64,000 nt of DNA from NCBI GenBank assembly GCA_036504095.1, contig DASXVS010000050.1:1-64000 (forward strand). The letters are read 5' to 3'. Shown piece after piece: positions 54,387 to 64,000 of this stretch. Within the stretch, counting starts at the first letter, position 1; every line of letters begins with the position of its first letter. The notes under the pieces are model-generated. The model did no database searches and was not told where the DNA came from. It worked only from the letters and a program-made list of their open reading frames with translations. The position numbers and the translations under genes are program-made. The DNA is from Armatimonadota bacterium. Lineage in GTDB: Bacteria > Armatimonadota > DTGP01 > JAKQQT01.

Positions 54387-55913
54387 CTACTCCCACTCGA
54401 TGGTGGCCGGCGGTTTGCTGGTGACGTCATACACCACACGGTTGACGCCGCGCACCTCGTTGATGATGCGGCTGCTGATACGTTCGAGCACATCGTACGG
54501 AAGACGCGCCCAGTTTGCGGTCATCGCATCGTCACTCGTAACCGCGCGCACCGCGATCGGGTAGTCATAGGTCCGGGCGTCACCCATCACCCCCACGCTG
54601 CGGATCGGCAGCAAAACCGCGAAAACCTGCCACAGTTCCCTGTACAGCCCCGCCTTCCGGATCTCATCCGTGACGATCGCGTCCGCGTCCTGAAGTATCT
54701 CAACCCTGTCCTTGGTCACTTCGCCGATGATGCGGACGGCCAGTCCCGGCCCCGGGAACGGGTGCCGCCAAACCAGGTCGGAGTGGAGGCCAAGCTCCTC
54801 GCCAACGCCGCGCACCTCGTCCTTGAAGAGGTAACGGAGCGGCTCAAGCAGTTTGAAATGCATCCGCTCCGGCAGGCCGCCAACGTTGTGGTGGCTCTTG
54901 ATCATCGCGGACTTGCCGAGGCCGCTTTCGATGACGTCCGGATAGACAGTCCCCTGCGCCAGGAAATCAATCTGCCCAAGTTTGAGCGCCTCTTCCTCGA
55001 AAACGCGGATGAACTCTTCGCCGATGATCAGCCGTTTACGCTCCGGATCCTCAACGCCGGCCAATCGGCGAAAGAACCGCTCCCGCGCGTTCACGTACAC
55101 CAGGCGTCCGTGCAGATGCTCGCTGAACATCTCGGAGACTCTGTCACCCTCTCCCTTGCGCATCAGCCCATGGTCCACGAATATGCAGGTCAGCTGCTCT
55201 CCGACAGCGCGGTGAACGAGGGCCGCGACCACGGATGAATCCACCCCGCCGCTCAGGCCGCAGACCACCCGGGAATCGCCCACCTTCTCCCGGATGTCGC
55301 GAAGCGCCGAGTCCACGAACGAATCCATGGTCCAGTTGCCGTCGCACCCTGCCACGTTCAGGAGGAAATTGACGAGAACGTCCTGTCCCCACGGCGTGTG
55401 AACGACTTCCGGATGGAACTGAACACCGTGCAGGCGGCGCACGGGGTCCATCATCGCGGCTATCGGGGTTGTAGCGGTAGAGGCGGTGATCTCGAACCCT
55501 TCCGGCGCGCCGGTCACGTGGTCACCGTGGCTCATCCAGCCCACAAGGTTGCGGTCGAGGCCGGCAAACAGCGGATCGTCCGCGATCACGTGCAGTTCGG
55601 TGCGGCCAAACTCCTTGCGCTCCGACGGCGTCACCTGCCCCCCGAGCTCGAACGCCATCAGCTGCATTCCGTAGCAAATACCCAGCACGGGTATACCAAG
55701 TTCAAATACAGCCGGATCGCAGTGCGGGGCGCCGGGTTCATAGACGCTCGAGGGGCCACCTGTGAGAACCAGCGCTTTCGGGTGACGGGCGCGAATTTCC
55801 TCCGCGGGTGTATCGTGTGCGATCACCTCGCAGAAGACGCGTGCTTCACGGATGCGTCTGGCAATCAGGTGGCCGTATTGAGCGCCAAAATCTAGTACGA
55901 GGACGGTATCCAT
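54387..55913 (-). CDS. guaA: GMP synthase (glutamine-hydrolysing)
   Basis: GuaA converts XMP to GMP. The 508-residue protein has a class I glutamine amidotransferase domain starting [20 protein letters not shown] with nucleophile cysteine in GICYGMQ and His/Glu in GVQFHPEV. The ATP-pyrophosphatase domain has [12 protein letters not shown]. The dimerisation domain ends [17 protein letters not shown]. The start ATG 55913 has no clear ribosome-binding site. Length and order are normal. Confidence 0.97.
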   Translation of the reverse strand: MDTVLVLDFGAQYGHLIARRIREARVFCEVIAHDTPAEEIRARHPKALVLTGGPSSVYEPGAPHCDPAVFELGIPVLGICYGMQLMAFELGGQVTPSERKEFGRTELHVIADDPLFAGLDRNLVGWMSHGDHVTGAPEGFEITASTATTPIAAMMDPVRRLHGVQFHPEVVHTPWGQDVLVNFLLNVAGCDGNWTMDSFVDSALRDIREKVGDSRVVCGLSGGVDSSVVAALVHRAVGEQLTCIFVDHGLMRKGEGDRVSEMFSEHLHGRLVYVNARERFFRRLAGVEDPERKRLIIGEEFIRVFEEEALKLGQIDFLAQGTVYPDVIESGLGKSAMIKSHHNVGGLPERMHFKLLEPLRYLFKDEVRGVGEELGLHSDLVWRHPFPGPGLAVRIIGEVTKDRVEILQDADAIVTDEIRKAGLYRELWQVFAVLLPIRSVGVMGDARTYDYPIAVRAVTSDDAMTANWARLPYDVLERISSRIINEVRGVNRVVYDVTSKPPATIEWE

Positions 55914-56145
55914 GAGTGATTGACAGTCGGAACGAAATCAGGAGATGGCCCGCGATCGGAGAGAGGTAAGGCACCTTGCGCCTTCATCCTCGACGGATCG
56001 GGGCGGGCAAACGCCGTTGAGTGATACCCAATCTTACGCGTCGGGAAACCAACGGCGGACAACCGCGGGCTATTCCGGGGAGCGGCCCTGCGGGCACACC
56101 CCTCCGAACGCCGAAATATGTTTCAAAAATACGGGCTCAGTGAGC

Positions 56146-56376
56146 TCAGGCGATCTGCGGTTCGCGAGCGGTTCGGAGGCCCGCTTCGATCTCCGTCAGT
56201 TTGCTTTGCGCGCGGGAAAGCATCCGCTGCGCATCTGCGATCGGGTCATCGGGATTCTGATGCAGAGATTCGATTCGAGACAGCACAACGATCCCGCCGG
56301 CCACGAGGGCGGCGCCGGCGAGGATGTAAAGCCAGTTTATGTTCGAGCACCGCGTGTTTTCTGTCGCATTGGACAT
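56146..56376 (-). CDS. Small single-pass membrane protein
   Basis: This 76-residue protein has one membrane segment (INWLYILAGAALVAGGIVVLS, residues about 13-34) and a charged helical C-terminus (AQRMLSRAQSKLTEIEAGLR) that looks coiled coil. It starts 11 bases after the stop of the response regulator and is probably co-transcribed with it. No family is recognised. Codon use is like the neighbours, so I take it as a real gene. Confidence 0.6.
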   Translation of the reverse strand: MSNATENTRCSNINWLYILAGAALVAGGIVVLSRIESLHQNPDDPIADAQRMLSRAQSKLTEIEAGLRTAREPQIA

Positions 56377-56387
56377 GGTAATCGCCG

Positions 56388-56801
56388 CTAGATCTTGTAA
56401 ACCGTCGTCCCGCCGCCGAAATCATCCGTGCCGCTCTGGGAATCCAGAACTCGCTGAACGAAGTTGATGAGTTCAGTGGGCTGGAACGGCTTGGTCAGGT
56501 AGCAGTCTACGCCGGATGACCATCCCCTGAATACGTCCGCGTCCTGCGCTTTGGCGGTGAGCATGATCACAGGTATACTGGCGGTTTCCGGGTTCGCCTT
56601 CAGCTCGTTCAGGACCTGAAAGCCGTCCTTGCGCGGCATCATTACGTCACAGACGATGAGATCGGGGCGCTCCAGCGCAACTTTCTCCAGCGCCTCCTCA
56701 CCATCGTAAGCAACCGTCACCTGATGGCCCTGGCGTTCCAGGTTGACTTGCACCAGGCGGGCAATGTGCCGCTCGTCATCCACCGCGAGTATTTTCGCCA
56801 T
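56388..56801 (-). CDS. CheY-like response regulator
   Basis: This 137-residue single receiver domain has an acidic pocket in KILAVDDERH (D8-D9), the phosphoacceptor in LIVCDVMMPRKDGF (near D53), the switch threonine in IMLTAKAQ and the conserved lysine in YLTKPFQP. There is no DNA-binding output domain, so it acts through a partner; the small tail ends GGGTTVYKI. It is transcribed with the following small membrane protein. Confidence 0.92.
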   Translation of the reverse strand: MAKILAVDDERHIARLVQVNLERQGHQVTVAYDGEEALEKVALERPDLIVCDVMMPRKDGFQVLNELKANPETASIPVIMLTAKAQDADVFRGWSSGVDCYLTKPFQPTELINFVQRVLDSQSGTDDFGGGTTVYKI

Positions 56802-56975
56802 TTACAATCTCCATCTTGAGCGGAATCAGCAGTCTGTGGGAAATGGCTGACAACCGGCCCCGCGCGTCTCCTGCGAGGCCCCGCCGTTCCAAGTATACAA
56901 TTCCACACAAGCGCGCGTCAATCGGCGTGGCAGGCGCCTTGGCCCGCCACGCTTGGATCGCAGATTTGAACCGCT

Positions 56976-57506
56976 TCAAGCCCTCGGCTGATGCGCCGGA
57001 CACAATGCGCGGCCATACCGCGCCGCACTGAAGTCCGCCTGCCCCTTTGTCAGCGGGCGCGAACACGTGCCGCACGTCGATGCTGCGCCGCCGCCCGGCA
57101 ACGGCCCCGGAACCGGCCTCGATTCCACCCCGGCCGCCGGAGACTCCTGCCGGACGACCGGGGTGTCCACAAGCCGGTCGCGTTCGTCGAACTCGGGGGC
57201 AAACTGGGTGCCGTACCCGAGGACTCCCAACGCGCGGCCGATCGCGCCGGTTTCGGCCTTTTCAACGAAATCGCCGAAGTTTCGCGCGGTCTCCATCTTT
57301 GTGCCGGATGACATCAGACGGCCCTCGGAATTGTGGATGGCCGCCTGAAACACCGCGATCCCCTTCTCCACGTCCACCGAAACCGGGTGCGTGTCGATGC
57401 CCCAATCGGGGTGCTCGTCGCGGAACCAGACGAGACGATAAGCGACGGGCAGGTACTCGCGCCCGCCCTGAACCCGTATCAGATGCTTCTTGACGTTGAA
57501 CGGCAT
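56976..57506 (-). CDS. Rad52/ERF-like ssDNA-annealing family protein with zinc ribbon
   Basis: This 176-residue protein starts MPFNVKKHLIRVQGGREYLP and contains KMETARNFGDFVEKAETGAI and GRALGVLGYGTQFAPEF. The last pattern, an ET-AIGRAL-- -GYGT segment, is what I associate with DdrA/Rad52-like and ERF annealing proteins. A C-terminal CGTC...CPAH pair forms a likely zinc ribbon. The start at ATG 57506 follows a GAGGCC-rich stretch. Its role is probably single-strand annealing or repair. It is chromosomal, not part of the element. Confidence 0.6.
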   Translation of the reverse strand: MPFNVKKHLIRVQGGREYLPVAYRLVWFRDEHPDWGIDTHPVSVDVEKGIAVFQAAIHNSEGRLMSSGTKMETARNFGDFVEKAETGAIGRALGVLGYGTQFAPEFDERDRLVDTPVVRQESPAAGVESRPVPGPLPGGGAASTCGTCSRPLTKGQADFSAARYGRALCPAHQPRA

Positions 57507-57580
57507 ACCGGCCTCCCTTCCCGATACGTCGGCGCGGATTGCGCCACTGGGAAGATGATACCACCGAACGCGCGTTCGTG

Positions 57581-58993
57581 TCAACCGTTCGTCACATAAT
57601 ATCGGCGCACCCCTCTTTGCACCGTTCCATCCGCATTCGTCCGGTCCACCTGGAGCCAATGACGGCCGTTCGCCTCTTTCGTTGTGTCCCACGCCCAGAC
57701 GTATCCGGCCATGTTCCCAACCGCGCGCACTTCGCCATCAAGCGAATACACCACCGAGCGGATCGCGCCCTTCACTGACAGGGATACTACACCGCGGGCC
57801 GGCGTGTACACGCCGGTCGGTTCCTTCCCCGCGGCCTTTTCCCCCTTCGCCGCCTGGGCCAGGAGGTCCTCGGCGACACGCTGACTCCAACGCGGGAGGA
57901 GGATGCGCAGGCCGGTAAGCCCTTTGGTGATCGAACGATGGTCGCCCGAGCCCAGATACTTCGGAAGCCCCGCGGCGGAGAATGCCGTGTCGTCGCGGCC
58001 AACCATGGGTGGCAGCGGTTCCCAGGCGCCGCCGTCCACCTGCATCTCCACTCGGAAACCCGGTGCGGCATCGTCCCCGCGCCACAGGCCCAGCGCTCCG
58101 CCAAACAAGGGGAAAGTGCCCTCGAGCCCTTCTTCCCCGGCGACGGGCGCAACCCCCATCACCTGGGGCGCTCCCTCGGCCTGGTCTCGCACGTGGACCG
58201 CCGGCGAGATCTCGAAGCCTCCGCGCCGTTCCGGAGGGGCCCCCTCGGATACGTCCGAACGAACGACCGGGGCCGTCGAGACGGTTATCACACCGGGATG
58301 GTTGGTGTTAATAGCGCCGACGCCCGTGTAACTTGTACCGTCGAAACGGCCCACGCCCCGCAGCGGCTGGGATACCGTGCCGATGGTCTCGCGCCGGCCA
58401 TCCGTGTACACCGCGGTCACCGGGCCGCCCTTATGGTTCTCGAACTGGATTTCCGCGGGCGAGTTGTCGGGCCACAGGCTTCTGATGAGCAATACGTCGC
58501 CTGCCACGGGCATATAGTCCGCCGGAAGCGGCATCGGAGCCGAGGCCGTTTCCAGGTAGACAGGGCTCCGTGCCAACGGCGCCCATTCCCGGAATAGGGA
58601 CTCGCCGGCGCTGATGTCCGTCCGAATGCCGCTGTCTCCCGGAACGTGGCCCCCATAGAGGTCGGGGATAGCGGCGAACTGGCGCGGCACCAGCGATATC
58701 ATCGGGCTGAACTCGCCGTCGGCGATGCGTATGCGGATACCGTGGACAGCCGTCGCCGCAACGGTGCCCGGAGCGGCCCATCGTCCGGCGCCGAAGCCGG
58801 GCGCCGTCCGGTTCGCGGGACGCAGCACCCGTCCCAGGGTCACCCATTTGCCATCGTCCCCCACGCGAACCTGTACCGGGCCGCTCACCGCGTTGTCTAT
58901 GCGAACCCATACCGGCTGCGGTGCTGCCGGCGCCCGTGAGGCCAGGGCGAGCAGGGACAGAAGGGCCGGCCCCCAGGAACGACGAACGCTCAC
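57581..58993 (-). CDS. Secreted hypothetical protein
   Basis: This 470-residue protein has a signal peptide (MSVRRSWGPALLSLLALASRAPA). The rest is beta-rich, with no enzymatic motif I recognise. The C-terminus reads like a repeated beta-sandwich module (SVVYSLDGEVRAVGNMAGYV, then WAWDTTKEANGRHWLQVDRT), similar to Ig-like domains that modify or display ligands. GTG 58993 overlaps the stop of the glycoside-hydrolase-like gene as GTGA. It is likely an accessory exported protein of that operon. Confidence 0.55.
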   Translation of the reverse strand: MSVRRSWGPALLSLLALASRAPAAPQPVWVRIDNAVSGPVQVRVGDDGKWVTLGRVLRPANRTAPGFGAGRWAAPGTVAATAVHGIRIRIADGEFSPMISLVPRQFAAIPDLYGGHVPGDSGIRTDISAGESLFREWAPLARSPVYLETASAPMPLPADYMPVAGDVLLIRSLWPDNSPAEIQFENHKGGPVTAVYTDGRRETIGTVSQPLRGVGRFDGTSYTGVGAINTNHPGVITVSTAPVVRSDVSEGAPPERRGGFEISPAVHVRDQAEGAPQVMGVAPVAGEEGLEGTFPLFGGALGLWRGDDAAPGFRVEMQVDGGAWEPLPPMVGRDDTAFSAAGLPKYLGSGDHRSITKGLTGLRILLPRWSQRVAEDLLAQAAKGEKAAGKEPTGVYTPARGVVSLSVKGAIRSVVYSLDGEVRAVGNMAGYVWAWDTTKEANGRHWLQVDRTNADGTVQRGVRRYYVTNG

Positions 58994-60741
58994 TCCTGAA
59001 CCACCAGTTTCCAGTTCTGAGATCCAACGGCGGCCGGTTTGGCGGGCGCCGGCGGCAATACGGCGCGAACGTCCTTGATCCGGTTCAGCAGTTCGCCAAC
59101 ATCGTGCGGCGCGATGGCGGGGCGCGGGAATGCCTGTTCCAGGACGCCCCAGAGATTGTTCTGAAGGACGTAGACGAGGTCGAACAGCATGACGCCCTGG
59201 CTTTCCTGTAGCCCGGCCTGGATGGCCTGCATCAGGGGCGCCGGCCGCCCCACAAAATCGGAGACGCTGATGCTCGCATACACAAACGCCGCGTCGTTCA
59301 CTACGGTGGTCGATACACCCGCCGCCGCCTCAACCGTTGCGTCGGGGTCGCGGCCGTTCTTGGCGGCGGTTGCGCGGTATGCCTCTGGGTAATAAGTGCC
59401 GGTACAGAGCCAGTCCATCAACGGGGCAAATCCGGTCTCGTAATACTTGTCCGTCATCCAGTCGTAGGCCGCGTCATATTCATCGCTCGCCCAGTTCACG
59501 CCCACCCCGTAGTAGACGGGGTACCAGGAGCCGACGTACACAGCGCATTTTGCGTCGGGCCTGGCGGTTCGGACGGCGGTCGTGGCTTCCTTGGCAAAGG
59601 CCTTCATATTTCGCGCGCGCCATTCCAGCCAGCGGCGATAGTACGGCCCGCGGGCGGCCTCCTGGGAGGGGTCTGTGGTGAATCCGTAGATATCGCCGGG
59701 CCAGTTCTGGATCCGTACCCCCGCCCACTTCTCGAATTCCTCCCGGGAGACAGCGGAGAAATCCGTCGACAGGCTGGAGTACCGCATCCGGTCGAATACG
59801 ATGCCATCCACCGCGTAGTTGGTCGCGATCTCCTTCATCACGGAGAGCTCGTACGCCCTCGCCTCGGGGTTAATGGGATTGACGAAGACCGATACCCGCT
59901 CGCCGGGCGCCTTCTCGATCGGCGCCAGCCGATCGGATTCGTCCCATGAAACGGTAACGCCGGGGCGCAGGCGGTCCGCCATCCAGTCGGCGGCGGAGCC
60001 CAGCGCGACGAGCAGGAATCCGTCCTCCGGGATCGGAACGGACTGTTCATCCACCGCGTCGGCCGACATGACCGCCTCAACAACTCCGTTCGACACAACC
60101 GCATAGGTTTCGCCCGGTTTCACGCGGCGCGAGGTCCCGGACGCCGGTGTATACACCGCCATGCCGTCCGTGCCCGGAACATCGTCCGTCGCTGTAACCG
60201 GATACGCGCCATCCGGGGTGAGGATGCTGCGGTCGGCAACGTAACACATCGCCTGCCATTGCGGCTTTGTATAAGCCGGCCCGCGTCCGACGATCTTGTT
60301 GCCCTCGCTGAACACGTTTATCCCTGCGTACACCTTCAGGCCGCGTTTATGGCCTTCTTCCAGGGCCGTCGCCAGCAGATCGTATCGCGCGTCGTATTGC
60401 CTGCCCCGATACGTGACCAGGCGCGGTGCCACCTTGCTGGGGTAAAGCACTTCACCCACCAGAGGCTTCACGTCTACCACAACGGTGTTGATGTTCGCCT
60501 TTCGGCAGTGCTCCATCACCGCGGCGACTTTCGCCTGCGTATCGAGATTGTCGAGGTTCGCGGTACCGTCCATCCACATGACCCTCGCCTCGAGACCGGC
60601 GGCGCGCACGATCGCCTGAACGATCGCCGGCTTTGGCGTGGGCAATTGGGCCGCCGGACATCGCGCTGCGGACAAATTCGAGGCGAGGATCGCCGCGAGA
60701 ACCCATCGCATCCCATTCACGGCTGTCGGTGTGTCACGCAT
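58990..60741 (-). CDS. Secreted glycoside-hydrolase-like (GHL10) protein
   Basis: This 583-residue protein has a signal peptide (RWVLAAILASNLSAARC; a possible lipobox ends in cysteine) and a TIM-barrel-like domain: NTVVVDVKPLVGEVLYPSKV near residue 85, HKRGLKVYAGINVFSEG, AVDGIVFDRMRYSS with a candidate acidic residue, and YEAWYPEAY-like segments later. This is the family 10 glycosyl-hydrolase-like (DUF187) pattern. Substrate is unknown. It overlaps the preceding gene by eight bases and is followed in GTGA overlap by a secreted protein. Confidence 0.72.
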   Translation of the reverse strand: MRDTPTAVNGMRWVLAAILASNLSAARCPAAQLPTPKPAIVQAIVRAAGLEARVMWMDGTANLDNLDTQAKVAAVMEHCRKANINTVVVDVKPLVGEVLYPSKVAPRLVTYRGRQYDARYDLLATALEEGHKRGLKVYAGINVFSEGNKIVGRGPAYTKPQWQAMCYVADRSILTPDGAYPVTATDDVPGTDGMAVYTPASGTSRRVKPGETYAVVSNGVVEAVMSADAVDEQSVPIPEDGFLLVALGSAADWMADRLRPGVTVSWDESDRLAPIEKAPGERVSVFVNPINPEARAYELSVMKEIATNYAVDGIVFDRMRYSSLSTDFSAVSREEFEKWAGVRIQNWPGDIYGFTTDPSQEAARGPYYRRWLEWRARNMKAFAKEATTAVRTARPDAKCAVYVGSWYPVYYGVGVNWASDEYDAAYDWMTDKYYETGFAPLMDWLCTGTYYPEAYRATAAKNGRDPDATVEAAAGVSTTVVNDAAFVYASISVSDFVGRPAPLMQAIQAGLQESQGVMLFDLVYVLQNNLWGVLEQAFPRPAIAPHDVGELLNRIKDVRAVLPPAPAKPAAVGSQNWKLVVQE

Positions 60742-62491
60742 GGACGATCAACGCCGCCGGATAAGAGCCGCCCGCCGCCGGCATCGTCACGAGCGTAACG
60801 GTTCTCGTCTGATGCGGAGCAAGGGTGAAGGTCGCCATCGGGACTTCGGCGGGCGGTATCGCCCGGCCGGTCTCCCTCAGAGAGCCTTCCACGAGCATAG
60901 CGGCGCGGGCTTCCCCCGCGCGCGGTTCGAAAAACACCTTCACAGAGGACCGCGTGGCGGTTGGGTTCACCAGTCGCAGCCTCACCGTATACAGGACCCC
61001 ATAGTTGCCATCCAGTTTGAGGCCCGCCCCGTTCGAAACCGGCTGCTGGCCGATGGGAATGTATGTCCACTCGCCGCCAACGGTGTACGCAGCGTCCACC
61101 TTCAGATCGGGCGCCATCCATACCGTGTCGGCTTCTTTCTTCGCGCCGGACCCGGGCGTCTTGTCGTCAACGGCCTCCGCCATCGTGGTCAGGGACAGGC
61201 TGCCTCCGCCAAGCGGGCGCACGACGATGATGCCGCTCGCCGTTTCTCCCTCCCCCACCCTTCGATCAAACAACCGCCGCCTGCCATGGGCCGGAACCGT
61301 TACGATAATCCCCGCGCCGGCCTTCGTGCGTTTGAAGAACTTGAACGCGGCTTGATGGCCCACATAAACGGTATCCACCGCCGGATCGGCGGCCGCATCG
61401 ACAATCTGGACGCGCGCGGCCCTATCCCCGAGGTTTCGAAGGTCGACCGCAAAAATCAGAGGTCCCTTCGCGGCGTTCTGGTGGTGATACAGAAGCCGGG
61501 CGGAAGTCGAGCGGCCAATCGCGTGGCGGAAGAGAATCTGAGGAGCGTCCACCGACTCCGGGTGGTTCGAGTAGAACAGCTCCACCTTCGGCGCGGGCGG
61601 CAGGGCTCTGCGATAGAACTCCAGCGGAATACGCGTGGCGACGGGCAGGTAGCCCGGGCCGGCCATCCGCACGCCCAGCGATGATCTCAGCGTTGATCCA
61701 CGGGTCCATACTTGCGGAAGAATGGGCAGCGATTCCATCACCGCGAACGCGCCCGGTTCGAGCCGGGCGCCCCGCGAGGCTTCCGTGCCAATCAGCGTCG
61801 CCAGCAGGTCGCGTGGTACGGCGCTTCCGGTGACCTCGAGGCCGACGAGATGCGCGGCGCCGGCCCATTTCATCACCCGGAACGCCCGGGTCACCATCGC
61901 GCCATCGCGCCGGACGGTAAGGTACCCGTGCCCCGGCGTCACGCCGCGCAGAGAGATGGCGCCGCCCTTCAAGCGCGGTGAAACGATCCCTGACGGCTCC
62001 ACGGCAACCTTGATCGCCCCCCGGCCGACGCCGCCGATTCGCAGCGATCTCACGGCGCCCGCCGGCACGGTCGTGCTCCCTTCGTTCAGAGTGAGCAGAG
62101 GAAGGCTCCAGGCGCGGGCAAACGCGGACGCCCACCGCCTGGCGAGGGACCGCCGCTTCATCTTCATGGGCTTCGCGTCGGACGATCCGGCGACGATGAT
62201 GACGCCGCCGTTTGCCATAACCGCCCAGCCCCCCGACCCGCGTCCGGCTGAAAAGTGCACGGCGCGGCCCGATCTCGCAAGGCCGGCCAACCGGCGCAGC
62301 GCAACCTCCACCCGTTCGGAAGCCGACGATCCGCCTCTCGCCCGCAACACCGCCACGGGCTGGTAGTTAATGGTCAGCGCCACTCGCTTGCCGTGGCCCG
62401 AACTGCCTGTCTTCACCGGTTGACCCAGCGTGGAGGTGTTGGCCCACGAGAGGAAGGCGCATATCGCGAATACTGCTTTGGATAATCTCAT
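60734..62491 (-). CDS. Secreted hypothetical protein, first of a three-gene operon
   Basis: This 585-residue protein has a signal peptide (MRLSKAVFAICAFLSWANTSTLG). The middle is alanine-, glycine- and arginine-rich, and the C-terminal part looks like beta-sandwich modules (ALIVHA end). I recognise no domain. ATG 62491 has only a weak GAG upstream; an upstream ATG at 62506 is also possible. With the two following genes it forms a coupled secretion operon, perhaps for glycan handling. Confidence 0.5.
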   Translation of the reverse strand: MRLSKAVFAICAFLSWANTSTLGQPVKTGSSGHGKRVALTINYQPVAVLRARGGSSASERVEVALRRLAGLARSGRAVHFSAGRGSGGWAVMANGGVIIVAGSSDAKPMKMKRRSLARRWASAFARAWSLPLLTLNEGSTTVPAGAVRSLRIGGVGRGAIKVAVEPSGIVSPRLKGGAISLRGVTPGHGYLTVRRDGAMVTRAFRVMKWAGAAHLVGLEVTGSAVPRDLLATLIGTEASRGARLEPGAFAVMESLPILPQVWTRGSTLRSSLGVRMAGPGYLPVATRIPLEFYRRALPPAPKVELFYSNHPESVDAPQILFRHAIGRSTSARLLYHHQNAAKGPLIFAVDLRNLGDRAARVQIVDAAADPAVDTVYVGHQAAFKFFKRTKAGAGIIVTVPAHGRRRLFDRRVGEGETASGIIVVRPLGGGSLSLTTMAEAVDDKTPGSGAKKEADTVWMAPDLKVDAAYTVGGEWTYIPIGQQPVSNGAGLKLDGNYGVLYTVRLRLVNPTATRSSVKVFFEPRAGEARAAMLVEGSLRETGRAIPPAEVPMATFTLAPHQTRTVTLVTMPAAGGSYPAALIVHA

Positions 62492-62544
62492 TTCACTCTT
62501 TATCATAACGCCTTCTGAAAAATCGCTTAGCCCCATTCCGGCGG

Positions 62545-62574
62545 TTGCACCATATCCGGGGCGGCGCATATGAT
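62545..62574 (+). promoter_or_regulatory. Candidate promoter of pyruvate kinase
   Basis: TTGCAC (62545-62550), an 18-base spacer and TATGAT (62569-62574) precede GTG 62581 with only six bases in between, so transcription may start at the start codon and give a leaderless mRNA. Confidence 0.5.
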
Positions 62575-62580
62575 ACCTAT

Positions 62581-64000
62581 GTGAGACGCACCAAAATCAT
62601 TTGCACTATCGGCCCCGCTACACGCGCTCCGGAACGCCTCCGGGCGCTTATCGACGCCGGTATGAACGTGGCCCGGCTGAATTTCTCCCACGGCGAATTC
62701 GCGGAACACGCGCAAACCATACGGGACATCCGGGCTCAGGCCGAGACGACGCAAGGCCCGATCGCCATCCTCCTGGACCTGCCCGGCCCGAAGATCCGTA
62801 TCGGTGAAATCCAGGGCGGGACGGTGTGGCTGGAACGCGGCCAGGAATTCGTTCTGACCTCCCGAATGGTGTCAGGATCGGCGGACGAGGCGAGCCTCCC
62901 CAACCAGGAGGTGCGCAAAGCGGTAAAGCCCGGCGACAGCGTCTTCCTCGACGACGGCAGCATTCACCTCAAGGTATTGTCCACAAACGACACCGACATC
63001 CGGACGCGCGTTCTGGTTGGCGGCAATCTGTCTAGCCACAAGGGCGTTGCGGTTCCGGGCGTGCGGTTGGACATCGCGACGATCACCCAACGCGATCTGG
63101 ATGCCCTTGCTTTCGGGGTAGAGCACGGCGTTGATTGGTTTGCCGCCTCGTTCGTGCGCTCCGCGGCGGACTTGAACACACTCAGGGCGCATCAGACTGC
63201 GCTTGGAGCGTCCATCCCCATCATCGCCAAAATCGAAAAGCACGAGGCGGTGTCGGACATTGACGCCATCATCGATGCCGCGGATGCTGTGATGGTCGCG
63301 CGGGGCGATCTGGGTGTGGATGTGGACATCTGGAGAGTCCCAACCATTCAAAAGGACATCATCCGGCGCTGCAACTGCGTCGGCAAACCGGTCATCACCG
63401 CAACGCAGATGCTGGAGTCGATGACCTACAATCCCCGGCCAACGCGCGCGGAAGTCACCGACGTTGCGAACGCCATCCTCGACGGCACCGACTGCGTCAT
63501 GCTGAGCGGTGAAACCGCCATCGGAAAATACCCGACCGAAACCGTCGCGATGATGGTCGAAATCGCCCGCAACGTTGAAACCACGCTGGACTTCGGAGGA
63601 ATCCTGAAGACGCGAATGGAAGACCAGGCCCATACCGTCACGGACTCCATCAGCGCCGCCACCGTCGTGGTGGCCGGGCATCTGAATGCCGCGGCCATTC
63701 TGACCGCCACCTCTTCCGGGAGCACGGCGCGCATGATCTCCAGGTACCGGCCCAAATCGCCAATAATCGGAGTGACCACGCAACCCGAAACCTATCGCCG
63801 CCTTGCCCTGAGCTGGGGCGTCAACCCCGTTCTTGCGCCGATGGCCGATTCGATCGAAGGCACACTAGACGCAAGTTTCAACAGCGCTCGGGACGCCGGA
63901 CTCGTCAGCCCGGGAGACATAGTCGTCCTGACCGGTGGACTGCCCGTAGGCGTTCCCGGTAATACTAATCTCATACGAGTCGCCACGGTTGAAGAAGCGG
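62581..64000 (+). CDS. pyk: Pyruvate kinase (runs off the right edge)
   Basis: About 473 codons are visible of this glycolytic enzyme, which makes ATP and pyruvate from phosphoenolpyruvate. Motifs in order: RTKIICTIGPATRA, GMNVARLNFSHGE, LLDLPGPKIRIGEI, IIAKIEKHEAV and MVARGDLGVDV, ITATQMLESM (the family signature), and near the end VVLTGGLPVGVPGNTNLI. The last segment is the normal end region, so little is missing unless there is a PEP-utilising C-terminal domain. The start is GTG 62581, with no ribosome-binding site. The divergent secreted-protein operon lies upstream. Confidence 0.95.
   Translation, partial: MRRTKIICTIGPATRAPERLRALIDAGMNVARLNFSHGEFAEHAQTIRDIRAQAETTQGPIAILLDLPGPKIRIGEIQGGTVWLERGQEFVLTSRMVSGSADEASLPNQEVRKAVKPGDSVFLDDGSIHLKVLSTNDTDIRTRVLVGGNLSSHKGVAVPGVRLDIATITQRDLDALAFGVEHGVDWFAASFVRSAADLNTLRAHQTALGASIPIIAKIEKHEAVSDIDAIIDAADAVMVARGDLGVDVDIWRVPTIQKDIIRRCNCVGKPVITATQMLESMTYNPRPTRAEVTDVANAILDGTDCVMLSGETAIGKYPTETVAMMVEIARNVETTLDFGGILKTRMEDQAHTVTDSISAATVVVAGHLNAAAILTATSSGSTARMISRYRPKSPIIGVTTQPETYRRLALSWGVNPVLAPMADSIEGTLDASFNSARDAGLVSPGDIVVLTGGLPVGVPGNTNLIRVATVEEA

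Overview
The window splits at a tRNA-Ala gene (35863-35938, minus strand). To its left, 1-35.8 kb is a mobile genetic element. To its right, 36-64 kb is an ordinary bacterial chromosome. The chromosomal part is GC-rich. It carries a PEP-CTERM protein, two PilT-type ATPases, a sugar ABC transporter whose binding protein is fused to its permease, selD, rho, hpt, guaA, a glycoside-hydrolase-like secreted protein and pyruvate kinase. This mix suggests a didermal, little-cultured lineage, with Armatimonadota as my best guess. That assignment is an inference from gene content, not a measurement.

The element reads from the left as follows: the end of an IS21-like insertion sequence; a large serine recombinase with a small partner gene; an XRE regulator coupled to an unusual fusion of an Mrr-type nuclease domain with a YdjM-type membrane domain; two overlapping RepO-like replication genes; and an origin-like stretch with two inverted consensus DnaA boxes. 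Next come queC-queE-queD-folE2 (plus strand, overlapping starts and stops), which make preQ0 from GTP. Facing them is a 22-kb minus-strand operon that I read as the complete Dpd 7-deazaguanine DNA modification and restriction system, in transcription order dpdC-A-B-(RNA)-E-F-G-H-I-J-K-D. Behind it lie a small XRE regulator with a phased operator array, an IS256-family insertion, a replication-relaxation protein, a TraD-like ATPase and a tyrosine integrase next to the tRNA-Ala target. The left end of the element lies outside the window.

The working model has four steps. The que genes supply preQ0. DpdA with DpdB swaps it for guanine in DNA. DpdC probably converts it to 7-amido-7-deazaguanine. 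The helicases, ATPase and phospholipase-D-like protein (DpdE-K, with DpdD) attack DNA lacking the mark. The replication, transfer and integration genes make the island a self-contained travelling defence package.

The most unusual feature is the only real break in the tightly coupled dpd operon. Between dpdB and dpdE there is 793 bp without a convincing gene, and its minus strand folds into a row of perfect hairpins, two of them capped by GAAA tetraloops. I read this as a large structured RNA of unknown family. Other notable points are a hairpin that hides the integrase ribosome-binding site, paired DnaA boxes, shared palindromic operators, and a REP/RAYT locus whose transposase is broken by one in-frame TGA beside selD.

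The chromosomal genes mostly lie on the minus strand in short operons: fmt and an oxidoreductase; selD and an ABC transporter; rho, hpt and guaA as successive genes; a response regulator with a small membrane protein; and three coupled secreted proteins. Pyruvate kinase runs off the right edge.
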